Origin: JARRRL01 sp037380725
GTDB taxonomy: Bacteria > Pseudomonadota > Gammaproteobacteria > Pseudomonadales > JANQJO01
DNA length: 7,804 bases
NCBI GenBank assembly: GCA_037380725.1
Contig: JARRRL010000132.1
Location: 1-7,804, forward strand
Reading direction: 5' to 3'
The notes below the pieces were generated by a model. That model was given only the letters and a program-made list of their open reading frames with translations, was not told the DNA's origin and searched no databases. Below, piece after piece: positions 1 through 7,171 of this stretch (within the stretch, counting starts at the first letter, position 1; every line of letters starts with the position of its first letter). A program made the translations under genes and the position numbers.

Positions 1-2447
1 ACCGATATGGCCGTGTTATCACCCAGGACTTGCGCGCCAACGGTAACGGTTCGCTCTAAATTACGACGCCGTATTGCCGCAGACTCCCATTCCAAAACCG
101 GCTGCGCCACCTGACTCAATGAATACGCCTTGCCCGTCTGCTGTGAATACACCGTTAAAGAACCTAGCTGATTCACCGCCAGGTGCTCCGACGCTTCAGA
201 GCGCATAACAATCGGAATAATATCATCGTTTTCTCGGAATTGAGACAAAGCCAGACCACTCAAATTCGTTTGCATGGACAACGCAATATCTTTGTTGCTG
301 ATTCCCAGACGTTTTACTTGGTCTTGATCGATGTGCAATGAAATTTTCTTCGTTCTGTGCCCCCAGTCATCCACAATACTGGTCACCCTGTTCATGGATT
401 TGAGTTGCTCTTTGATGGACTCGGCCAAACGAAGCAACACGTCCACATTATCTCCCGACACACGAATTTCAACCGGATTTTCGATGGGTTCACCATTTTC
501 AAAGCGTTTGAGCTTGATCGTCGCATCGGGGAAAAATTGCCAAACATGACGATTTAATTTATCCATCACCTCATCGATTACCTTCAATGATGTCGTATTG
601 ATGATAAACAGTGCATAGTGCGAGCTATTGGGTTTTGGAATGTGAGTCAACACAAATCGAGGGCCACCATTGCCAATATATGTAATCCAACTGGTGACTC
701 CCTGCGTGCGCACTTCGTTCACCAAGGTGTCCTCGCGCAAATAGGCTTCCACACCTTCGACTAGTTTTTCAGTCGCTTGCAACGACGCACCCAACGGCAA
801 TTCCAGTTCCATTTTGAAGTACATTCGGTCAGATGCAATCACCATCGCAACCCGGTGTCTTAATAACACGACTAACACGGAACGATATTTTTCCAGCACA
901 CGGTCTTGTAAGCACACCCCCTCATCACGCGACACGTCCGCACCCCCTTGATGCGCACTGGCCGGAGCAACCTTCACTTTCAGACAGTACACACACAACA
1001 TCGGGATAACGGTCATCGACAAGACCCAAGAACTCAGCAAGGTAATGGACACCACTTCAAACAAAGGCGCGGTGTATTCTCCCGTATTGGATTGCGCCAA
1101 ATAAATAGGCAAAAAAGCTGCCGCCGTCGTCAAGGACGCCGTAAGCAGTGGAACACGCAGCTCCGTGGCCGAGCCGATGGCGGCGTCCAAAGGCGATTGA
1201 CCGGATTTCATTTTCACCACAATATTTTCCGTCATCACAATGCCATTGTCCACCAACATGCCCAACGCAATCATGAGCGCCGCCAGCGATATTTGATTTA
1301 AGCCAATGTGAAAAAAGGACATCACCAATAAGGCCATGATCATGCTACTCGGAATAAGCGCGGCGACAACCAGACCGGTTCTCATCCCCAAACTCAGCAA
1401 CATCACAGCCGCCACCACCGCAATGGCTTGCATTAAATTGACCACAAAAGCCTGAACTTTGCGATCCACTTCGTGCGGCGAAAACAACACGTTTTGAATC
1501 TCAATGCCAATGGGGTACTGCTCGGTAAGCTGTTGCACGGTACGCGCCACCGACTCACCCAACGCAATGATGTTTCCACCTTTTCGCATGGAAACCGCGA
1601 TCGCCAAGGCAGGCGCACCGGACGCATGCACTGCGCTTCGCACTGGCTCAACATATCCGCGATGCACCTCAGCAATGTCTCCCAAATAAATCAAGCTGCT
1701 CTTACCCGGCACCTCGATCAGAGTGCGCTGAATGGCTTCAAGGTTTTCATAATTACCGCTGGGCTCCAGTACAATACGTTCATCAGCAACATAAATCGCT
1801 CCGCCTGGTACCACCACATTACGCCCACTCAGGGTTTGCATCAGATGAAAAGGCGTCAAACCCATCTCCGATAATCGAACCGGATCAAAATCAACAAATA
1901 TTTGTTCGTCCTGGTTGCCAAACAATTCCACTTTGCTGGTTTGCGGGAGACGCAATAACGCATCGCGCACGTCGTCCGCAATGGTTTTCATTTCAGCAAA
2001 ATCAAACCCTTCTCCGGTCACGCTGAGAACAATACCAAACACATCACCAAACTCATCGTTCACAAAGGGTCCCACAACGCCTTCGGGCAAGTTTTTCGCT
2101 TCCGCGTCAATTTTGCGACGCAGATTGTCCCAAATCGGGCGTAAATCCGTATACCGTTCTTGAATGTTGACTTTTATAATGGAAATTCCGGTACGTGATT
2201 CGCTGACCACGCTGTCCAATTCTGGAATTTCTTGAATGACTTTTTCTAATTTATCGGTTACCAACTGTTCAACCCGCTCTGGACTGGCACCCGGAAATGT
2301 GGTCACAACCTGTGCCATACGCACAAGAAAGCCGGGATCATAATCACGAGGCAACTGATAATAAGCACTCACTCCCGCCACCAACATAACAATCAACAAC
2401 ACCCAGGTCGTACGATTATTTTCAATGGCCACGCGCGTCAAATTCAT
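1..2447 (-). CDS. RND efflux pump, inner-membrane permease (AcrB/HAE-type), 3' end outside window, apparent TM7 deletion
   Basis: Proton-driven RND permease of the AcrB-like (ACR_tran, PF00873) family; it would form the inner-membrane trimer of a tripartite efflux complex. The frame is open from ATG at 2447 to the window edge, 815 complete codons, against about 1,020-1,050 residues in the family, so roughly the last 200 residues (TM9-12 region) are outside. Visible are TM1 (about residues 13-30), the first porter loop with FPGASPERVEQ, TM2-TM6 (about 335-500), the TM4 motif GMLVDNGIVMTEN with D400 at the AcrB D407 position and N401 at the D408 position, and the second porter loop starting at ELPLGAS. 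The start is fixed by the ATGA overlap with the adaptor gene and by GAGGG six bases upstream. Odd: between RHRVAMVIA (ends at residue 538) and SDRMYFK about 20 residues that should form TM7 and the following FFP-type motif are absent, without frame change. Family assignment is sure; substrate is unknown; function is doubtful if the deletion is real. Confidence 0.96.
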   Translation of the reverse strand, partial: MNLTRVAIENNRTTWVLLIVMLVAGVSAYYQLPRDYDPGFLVRMAQVVTTFPGASPERVEQLVTDKLEKVIQEIPELDSVVSESRTGISIIKVNIQERYTDLRPIWDNLRRKIDAEAKNLPEGVVGPFVNDEFGDVFGIVLSVTGEGFDFAEMKTIADDVRDALLRLPQTSKVELFGNQDEQIFVDFDPVRLSEMGLTPFHLMQTLSGRNVVVPGGAIYVADERIVLEPSGNYENLEAIQRTLIEVPGKSSLIYLGDIAEVHRGYVEPVRSAVHASGAPALAIAVSMRKGGNIIALGESVARTVQQLTEQYPIGIEIQNVLFSPHEVDRKVQAFVVNLMQAIAVVAAVMLLSLGMRTGLVVAALIPSSMIMALLVMSFFHIGLNQISLAALMIALGMLVDNGIVMTENIVVKMKSGQSPLDAAIGSATELRVPLLTASLTTAAAFLPIYLAQSNTGEYTAPLFEVVSITLLSSWVLSMTVIPMLCVYCLKVKVAPASAHQGGADVSRDEGVCLQDRVLEKYRSVLVVLLRHRVAMVIASDRMYFKMELELPLGASLQATEKLVEGVEAYLREDTLVNEVRTQGVTSWITYIGNGGPRFVLTHIPKPNSSHYALFIINTTSLKVIDEVMDKLNRHVWQFFPDATIKLKRFENGEPIENPVEIRVSGDNVDVLLRLAESIKEQLKSMNRVTSIVDDWGHRTKKISLHIDQDQVKRLGISNKDIALSMQTNLSGLALSQFRENDDIIPIVMRSEASEHLAVNQLGSLTVYSQQTGKAYSLSQVAQPVLEWESAAIRRRNLERTVTVGAQVLGDNTAIS
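2444..2447 (-). other. ATGA start/stop overlap coupling adaptor and pump genes
   Basis: The adaptor stop TGA (2446-2444) shares bases with the pump start ATG (2447-2445). GAGGG lies six bases before the pump ATG, inside the last adaptor codons. This layout normally means one transcript and reinitiating ribosomes, so the two proteins should be made in linked amounts. Confidence 0.95.
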
Positions 2448-3589
2448 CGTTGACCCTCTTCGTATTGTTCTTCGTATTCGGCTTCCTGCTCGACGTCACC
2501 TTGAAACATCAAGACACGCTGCCCATCTTGAATGTGACTGATGCCAGCAATGATGAGGTGTTCGCCTTCTTTCAAACCCGACTGAATGACAATGCCTTGG
2601 TCACTCAAGGCGCCCGTGCTCACTGCACGCCGAATCACCGTACCCGTTTTATCATCCGCAGACGGTTCAAGCAGATACACAAAACGCCCTTGCGCATCCT
2701 CACTGACGGCAATGGCTGGGACGATCAAACCATGTCGATTTTGAACCATTGGAAAACCAATTTCAGCCGACATCCCGCTGCGCAGCTCAGGTGGTGCGGT
2801 CTGGAGTTCCGCCGACACCGCAAACGCCGCCGTTTGTTGTTCACTGATTTTCCCAAGCGCCGTGATCACAGCACCTGTTTTTTTATTCAAGGCTTTGAGA
2901 TTCACATCAACCGTATCGCCCACCGCAATCGCCGACACCAAGGTTTCAGGAATTTGTGTACGCGCTTCAAATCGATTACCACAGGACAAGGTCACCACGC
3001 CTTGGCCCACAGCGACATTTTCACTTTTCTCCACCCACACCGTAGCCACTTGGCACGCACGCGGGGAAAGCAAACGGGTATACGATAATTGCCGCTGCAA
3101 CAGGTCTAACTGTTTAGTCGCCGCCTTAACGGCCGCTTTAGAGGCTTCAAAACCAGCGCGCGCGGCGTCCAAATCACTGCGTGAAGCACTATCGACTTCA
3201 TACAAACCGCGAGTTCTCTCATAACGCGCTCGAGCATTACGCGCTTCGGCCTGTGCCTTAACGTGATTCGCCTCGGCCTGCTGAACCTGCAATTTGTAAT
3301 CTTGATCATCCAAACGAACGACCAAATCATTGGTTTGGAGGCGATCGCCCGCTTTGACTAATACGTCTACCACTGTACCCGCAACTTTAAAACTCAGTGT
3401 TGTTTCTTCAACCGCATTGATGCTCGCCGCGTAATAGGTTTTGGGCGTAAACGTATCCAGCGCAATGGTTAAGGTTTTAACCGGACGCAGCGGCGCGTTT
3501 GTCCCCGTCGTGTCCTCTTGGCGACACGCACTGATACCAAGAAAGAGCGTCGTCAACACCAATACAAAGATTATTTTTCTCACTGACAT
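2444..3589 (-). CDS. RND efflux periplasmic adaptor (membrane fusion protein), lipoprotein
   Basis: Membrane fusion protein of the HlyD/AcrA family, 381 residues, which would bridge the RND pump and the TolC-type channel in the periplasm. Residues 1-21 are a lipoprotein signal peptide with lipobox ISAC and lipidated Cys22, so the protein should be anchored to a membrane by lipid. Then come the first lipoyl half (about 60-97, FKVAGTVVDVLVKAGD), an alpha-helical hairpin rich in Ala/Arg/Gln (about 98-168), the second lipoyl half (169-202, LSYTRL...VGQGVVTL), a beta-barrel (about 205-280) and the membrane-proximal domain (about 285-365). The usual PFDG turn of the second lipoyl half reads SPRACQ (175-180), which is unusual. 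The C-terminus is an acidic tail, EYEEQYEEGQR, encoded partly by a 12-base tandem repeat. Its stop overlaps the pump start (ATGA), a sign of translational coupling. Family and role are secure. Confidence 0.97.
   Translation of the reverse strand: MSVRKIIFVLVLTTLFLGISACRQEDTTGTNAPLRPVKTLTIALDTFTPKTYYAASINAVEETTLSFKVAGTVVDVLVKAGDRLQTNDLVVRLDDQDYKLQVQQAEANHVKAQAEARNARARYERTRGLYEVDSASRSDLDAARAGFEASKAAVKAATKQLDLLQRQLSYTRLLSPRACQVATVWVEKSENVAVGQGVVTLSCGNRFEARTQIPETLVSAIAVGDTVDVNLKALNKKTGAVITALGKISEQQTAAFAVSAELQTAPPELRSGMSAEIGFPMVQNRHGLIVPAIAVSEDAQGRFVYLLEPSADDKTGTVIRRAVSTGALSDQGIVIQSGLKEGEHLIIAGISHIQDGQRVLMFQGDVEQEAEYEEQYEEGQR
2458..2478. repeat. 12-base-period repeat in the 3' end of the adaptor gene
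   Basis: CTTCGTATT occurs at 2458-2466 and 2470-2478, a period of 12 bases. On the coding strand it gives the repeated acidic tail EYEE-QYEE of the adaptor protein, beyond the last recognised domain, so it probably arose by slippage in a tolerant tail. Confidence 0.7.
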
Positions 3590-3594
3590 CTCCC

Positions 3595-3607
3595 GATCAC
3601 CTTCCTA
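3595..3607 (-). promoter_or_regulatory. Long Shine-Dalgarno sequence of the adaptor gene
   Basis: TAGGAAGGTGATC matches 11 of the 13 bases complementary to the usual 3' end of proteobacterial 16S rRNA (TAAGGAGGTGATC). The core GGAAGG is ten bases from the ATG, slightly far, and a second purine patch GGGAG touches the ATG. It fixes the start at 3589. Confidence 0.75.
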
Positions 3608-3608
3608 T

Positions 3609-3634
3609 TATTGGGTTGTGCTATTGGGCTGTGC
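3609..3634. repeat. Two tandem 13-base repeats between channel and adaptor genes
   Basis: TATTGGGTTGTGC followed directly by TATTGGGCTGTGC, differing at one base. A third partial copy, GCTGTGC, is at 3641-3647. They lie in the 97-base spacer between the channel stop and the adaptor start, just upstream of the adaptor ribosome site. No terminator or clear promoter is seen in this spacer. Function unknown; simple duplication is likely. Confidence 0.7.
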
Positions 3635-3686
3635 ACACGCGCTGTGCCTTCACGTAAAGCACTCGAAGCAGGTGACATCATAAACG

Positions 3687-6050
3687 CTACTTATTAAACT
3701 CACTAAACGTTGCATGCAAACCCGTCAACCACGCTGTTTGTTCCTCTTCACTCAGCAAAAACTCAAAAAAACCGCTTATCCGTTGCACCGTCATTAAATC
3801 GCGCAAAAATTGATATCGCGCGTTGGCCGCCCCTAGATCAGCGTTTAATACTGTCTGCTGCGCATCGATTAAGGCGGTAATGTCTGCGGCGCCTTGCGTG
3901 TAAGCGTCTTTTACCAAGCGATAGTTTTTTTCTGCCGACACAGCCGCTTGACGCGCCAGATCGATCGTCGTAAAGGAAGACCATGCTTGATACATCGCAT
4001 TTCGCATTTGCGCTTCCAACGCCGAATTCAAATCTTGTTTTTGATACCGTAAGCGTTTCAATTCCGCTCGCGCTTTACCAACAGTGGCGCGCCGAGCACC
4101 CCCAGCGTATAACGGTAGCGAAGCACTCAATGTCACACGCCACTCCAGATCATCAACCCCATCCCCATCTAAACCCAAGAAGCTCAAATCAAAATCACGA
4201 CCTGCGCCAGATTCAGAAAAATACCGCGTCACTGTACTTTGCACCGCCACATTGGGCGCCCAATAAGACCGCCGTGCTGATTGCAGCGCACGTTCTTGCG
4301 CCGCCAACGCCGCGTCAATTTGCACCAATTCAGGCGCATGGCGTAAAGTCTGCTCGACCTCATATTGAATCAAACGCTCAAAATCCGACGGGCTGCGTAT
4401 TAGCGTCGTATATTCAGAATGACTCAACAACAAAGACACCGTTTTAAATGGCGGCTCCACCGCGACAAAATCCGCCGTCAACGCTTGATGTAAGCGGTGT
4501 CTCAGTGTGATTTTGCTTTGTTGTAATCGCGCTCGCGCAACCGTAAGATCCTGCTCATCCGCGGCTAATTGACTCTGCCAACGATACAAATCGGAGGGTC
4601 CCGTTGCACCCAAACGCTGACGTGTTTCCGCCAATTCAACGTTTTGCCGGGTGAGTTGATGATTTTTTTCACGAATGGATTCAAGCGCCTGACTCTGCAG
4701 TACTGTAATAAAATATCCCACCGCTTCGTATATCGCATCCAACTCCGTTTGCGTTTGCCCAGACGCCTGTTGGTGATATTGATGACGCGCTATATCCCGC
4801 GCCGCACGCGACGTTTCCGAGTAAATATTTTGTGAAAGCGTTAATTGACCACGCGTACTGTACTCCGCTTGCTGCCCAAAACTCGCGTTCGCGCGGTCTT
4901 CATCAATGCCTACGCTTGAAACCACCGCCGTCAATTGTGGATACAAAGCCGCCTGCGCCCGACCTACATCGTGCTCTGCTGCCGCCACACCGGCTTGTCC
5001 CGCTTTAACGCTGAGACTGGATTCCCGCGCCGATAACGCAACACGATGGATGTTGATACGCGGAATCGAATCAGACAAATCATGAATACGTCTCGCATCG
5101 GTTAACAACGACCAACTCGGTGAAATACCCAGCTGGCGCGCCGTTTCCATGTTTATGGTCATTTGCATTCGTTGATCAAACGCGATAGGCAACAATTCAA
5201 CCGCCGTTCCGCTGACAACGCGCTCCACGTTTAGCGCAATATGTCGAAAGAAGCGTTCATCATTTTTATCGTTTCCTTCGGTAGCCAGAAATCCGCACTC
5301 CAGATCCGCCTCTAAATACGAAAATGCGGGCAAGCGCTGTGCACGTAAAAATGATGCTAAGGCCGTGATCTCCGCTCGCGACCACTCAAAATGCGGCGCA
5401 AAATACACGGCATCCACATCGTCCGGCCATTGCGCAAAGTCGTCCTCGAAATCACGTGTAACGGCATGTACCGATATGCGATAATTCGATTGACGAATAT
5501 TGAAATTCGCCAATACCGGGATCGCCTGCAATAACGATGGCGAAACCAATACCGCAATATGCGAAAACGGTGTGAGTGACCGAAGCATATCGATTTCGGC
5601 TTCCACATCGTGATGACGATTCAAGTAATATATATTCGTACGCCCTGATCCCGGTGATGATGTTTTCGGTACAGGTTGAACCCGCCGATCAATAACACCC
5701 GTAACGATCGTTGGTATGTTCACCCTGCGGAGTTGAATCACTTCGTTGGATGCCAAAGGTCCGATCACAACAACCGCATCCACCGTCGCATCCGCGTACA
5801 GGGTTTGCATGTGTTGCCGAATTGAATGCTGCGCATCACCGTAATACCGTCGAAAATTCACCGTATACTGTGGATTTATCACCGCCTGTATTTCGCTTTC
5901 CAAACGTTGCGTAAACCGAAATCGATCATCGATGTGTCGGTTATCAACGAGAAAAGCAATGGTTTTCGCATACATCGGCGCACTGAAAATCAAGGTCAGA
6001 AAACCGACAAGCATCATCGACGACATGAGAGAAACTGATCTCAACAGCAT
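3687..6050 (-). CDS. ABC-type substrate-binding domain fused to TolC-family outer-membrane efflux channel
   Basis: A 787-residue two-part protein. Residues 1-28 are a Sec signal peptide (hydrophobic core MMLVGFLTLIF, cleavage after APMYA). Residues about 29-320 match the type-1 periplasmic binding fold of the ABC_sub_bind family (PF04392, TrpX-like): KTIAFLVDN at the first strand, VVVIGPLASNEVI, IAVLVSPSLL, DAVYFAPH, and the closing family signature NMETARQLGIS near 301-310. Residues about 330-760 are a TolC-type channel with two OEP repeats (PF02321): coiled-coil helices, the strand motif LPLYAGGARRA near 645, and the QGAADITALIDAQ helix near 719. A lone OEP protein is about 420-480 residues, so this is a true fusion with no internal stop. 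It would trimerise in the outer membrane with the binding domains in the periplasm. The start at 6050 is chosen because GGAGAG lies five bases upstream and the signal peptide begins there; an in-frame ATG at 6125 has no clear ribosome site. Domain calls are firm; ligand and the purpose of the fusion are unknown. Confidence 0.94.
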   Translation of the reverse strand: MLLRSVSLMSSMMLVGFLTLIFSAPMYAKTIAFLVDNRHIDDRFRFTQRLESEIQAVINPQYTVNFRRYYGDAQHSIRQHMQTLYADATVDAVVVIGPLASNEVIQLRRVNIPTIVTGVIDRRVQPVPKTSSPGSGRTNIYYLNRHHDVEAEIDMLRSLTPFSHIAVLVSPSLLQAIPVLANFNIRQSNYRISVHAVTRDFEDDFAQWPDDVDAVYFAPHFEWSRAEITALASFLRAQRLPAFSYLEADLECGFLATEGNDKNDERFFRHIALNVERVVSGTAVELLPIAFDQRMQMTINMETARQLGISPSWSLLTDARRIHDLSDSIPRINIHRVALSARESSLSVKAGQAGVAAAEHDVGRAQAALYPQLTAVVSSVGIDEDRANASFGQQAEYSTRGQLTLSQNIYSETSRAARDIARHQYHQQASGQTQTELDAIYEAVGYFITVLQSQALESIREKNHQLTRQNVELAETRQRLGATGPSDLYRWQSQLAADEQDLTVARARLQQSKITLRHRLHQALTADFVAVEPPFKTVSLLLSHSEYTTLIRSPSDFERLIQYEVEQTLRHAPELVQIDAALAAQERALQSARRSYWAPNVAVQSTVTRYFSESGAGRDFDLSFLGLDGDGVDDLEWRVTLSASLPLYAGGARRATVGKARAELKRLRYQKQDLNSALEAQMRNAMYQAWSSFTTIDLARQAAVSAEKNYRLVKDAYTQGAADITALIDAQQTVLNADLGAANARYQFLRDLMTVQRISGFFEFLLSEEEQTAWLTGLHATFSEFNK

Positions 6051-6138
6051 AAGTGCTCTCCGAACAGGATTGGGATAAACCCGATAAACAGCATTTGCAA
6101 ACGGCTGCCGTTCCTCAAGCCACATGCACAGGTCTATG
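6051..6138 (-). other. Gap between glycoside hydrolase and channel fusion gene, with small hairpin
   Basis: An 88-base spacer. It contains the palindrome AACGGCTGCCGTT (6100-6112), a 5-base stem with a 3-base loop on either strand. On the transcript it is followed by only three U residues, so it is not a convincing terminator. No clear sigma-70 promoter is seen; TTGAGG with a weak AATGCT 17 bases later is the best pair. The efflux genes may therefore be read through from the hydrolase gene or have a poorly recognisable promoter. Confidence 0.4.
6056..6061 (-). promoter_or_regulatory. Ribosome binding site deciding the start of the channel fusion gene
   Basis: GGAGAG stands five bases before ATG at 6050, exactly where a standard signal peptide begins (MLLRSVSLM). 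The upstream in-frame ATG at 6125 is preceded by GACCTAGCATAGACCTGTGC, which holds no good Shine-Dalgarno sequence, and would put 25 polar residues in front of the signal peptide. Confidence 0.8.
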
Positions 6139-7119
6139 CTAGGTCATGACGTGTCCATGCTTAACCGGATTAAGAGAAAGCGTCATGGGTGCGGACAAGC
6201 CCCCCAAAAACGCGCCATCTTCCTGATAGCCCTCCCAACAAACGCCAACGACTTCGTTGCTCACATCCTGAACGGATAGGGGGAAAAATTGATATCGACG
6301 CCATTTATGCTCACCACCCACATCGATACCGCCATCCAGCAAACAACCCACATATTCATAGGGACCCCATAAATGGGGTGACTTCAGCAGATGCGTTCCC
6401 GTCTTCCTATCAACCCATTGGGGTGCACACGCTTTTATCCACCGTTTATCCACATTAACAAACAAATAATAAACCCCGTTTTCATTCCGAATAACGGGGC
6501 ATTCCATGAGATCAAAATAATCCGGCGTATCCAGCGGCTCTTGAATCGACCATGACTGATTCTGATCCCGGAACACCGAAACGGCAATACATCCTGTTAC
6601 TGTTTCATCTTTTTTCTGCGCCGTAATGAAGGCATACCATTGGCCCATCTTGTCATCCCAATGCAGCCACGGGTCTCGCCATGTTGTAGTGCCATCAGTA
6701 ACATGATACGGGTGATAAATAGTCAAATCGCACACCATGAGTGGATTTCCCGGATCGGGAATCCACAGATACAAATCTTTCGAATAAAAACACCCAATTC
6801 GTTGAATAGTGCCATTTTCTTGGGTCGATCTACCCGTAATCAACATCATATAGTCGCCAGCAGGCGTCAACGCAACACTGCCCGTCCAGTTTGCCAAATC
6901 GTGCCAACTGCCACACGCGCCACGATCAATAGCAACACCACGGTACCACCACGTAATCAAATCTTTGGATACCGAATGGCCAACCGATGCTTTATTGTGA
7001 CGTCGTTCTGGATCATCGATCTCTCTTGGCGCCTGTAAATAAAAAGCATGGTACATGCCACGCTCATCTTGAATGATCCAGAAATCCCACGTCACGAATT
7101 GGCTTGGAGCTAACAACAT
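6139..7119 (-). CDS. Cytoplasmic five-bladed beta-propeller glycoside hydrolase (clan GH-J, GH32/GH68-like)
   Basis: A 326-residue enzyme of the GH32/GH43/GH68 beta-propeller group, probably acting on fructosyl-containing sugars such as sucrose or fructo-oligosaccharides. The catalytic triad can be read: Asp12 in TWDFW as nucleophile, Asp149 in TWRDPW (the RDP transition-state stabiliser) and Glu206 in LMECPVI (the EC acid/base motif of GH32). WTGSVAL (78-84) matches the blade that carries SGS/A in GH32. No signal peptide is present, so it should be cytoplasmic and would need an importer. It ends after the propeller and lacks the C-terminal beta-sandwich of usual GH32 enzymes (about 450-550 residues). 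The canonical WMNDPNG box is replaced by WDFW, nearer to GH68 or divergent subfamilies. The start is supported by AAGGAAG five bases upstream. The MFS gene lies 138 bases upstream and the efflux fusion gene 88 bases downstream. The clan is confident; exact family and substrate are not. Confidence 0.85.
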   Translation of the reverse strand: MLLAPSQFVTWDFWIIQDERGMYHAFYLQAPREIDDPERRHNKASVGHSVSKDLITWWYRGVAIDRGACGSWHDLANWTGSVALTPAGDYMMLITGRSTQENGTIQRIGCFYSKDLYLWIPDPGNPLMVCDLTIYHPYHVTDGTTTWRDPWLHWDDKMGQWYAFITAQKKDETVTGCIAVSVFRDQNQSWSIQEPLDTPDYFDLMECPVIRNENGVYYLFVNVDKRWIKACAPQWVDRKTGTHLLKSPHLWGPYEYVGCLLDGGIDVGGEHKWRRYQFFPLSVQDVSNEVVGVCWEGYQEDGAFLGGLSAPMTLSLNPVKHGHVMT

Positions 7120-7124
7120 ACGCG

Positions 7125-7131
7125 CTTCCTT
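7125..7131 (-). promoter_or_regulatory. Ribosome binding site of the glycoside hydrolase gene
   Basis: AAGGAAG lies five bases before the ATG at 7119, supporting that start. The protein then begins just ahead of the catalytic WDFW motif, as expected for an unsecreted enzyme of this fold. Confidence 0.75.
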
Positions 7132-7148
7132 TTCTTATATATTTCGTT

Positions 7149-7171
7149 ATAATTAGGTGCTGGCCAATTAT
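7149..7171. repeat. Interrupted palindrome upstream of the glycoside hydrolase gene (operator candidate)
   Basis: Arms ATAATT and AATTAT at the two ends, followed inward by GG and CC pairs, with one unpaired base on one side (ATAATTAGG / CCAATTAT). It sits 30-52 bases upstream of the hydrolase ATG and overlaps the putative promoter, a usual position for a repressor site. The arms are AT-rich, so chance cannot be excluded, and the centre lacks the CG typical of LacI-family operators. Confidence 0.4.

Noticed and set aside
948..1874. Plus-strand open frames opposite the RND pump
   Set aside because: They are low-quality, His/Arg/Gln-rich translations with no recognisable motif, lying opposite conserved pump helices.
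2450..3088. Plus-strand open frame of 212 codons opposite the adaptor gene
   Set aside because: Composition is Arg/His/Thr-rich with no domain features; it is the complement of a well-supported adaptor gene.
6100..6112. Hairpin AACGGCTGCCGTT as a rho-independent terminator of the hydrolase gene
   Set aside because: The stem is only five bases and is followed by three U residues, too little for an intrinsic terminator.
6051..6125. Longer start of the channel fusion at 6125, adding 25 residues
   Set aside because: No Shine-Dalgarno sequence before it, and it would bury the signal peptide behind a polar leader. The ATG at 6050 has GGAGAG at ideal spacing.
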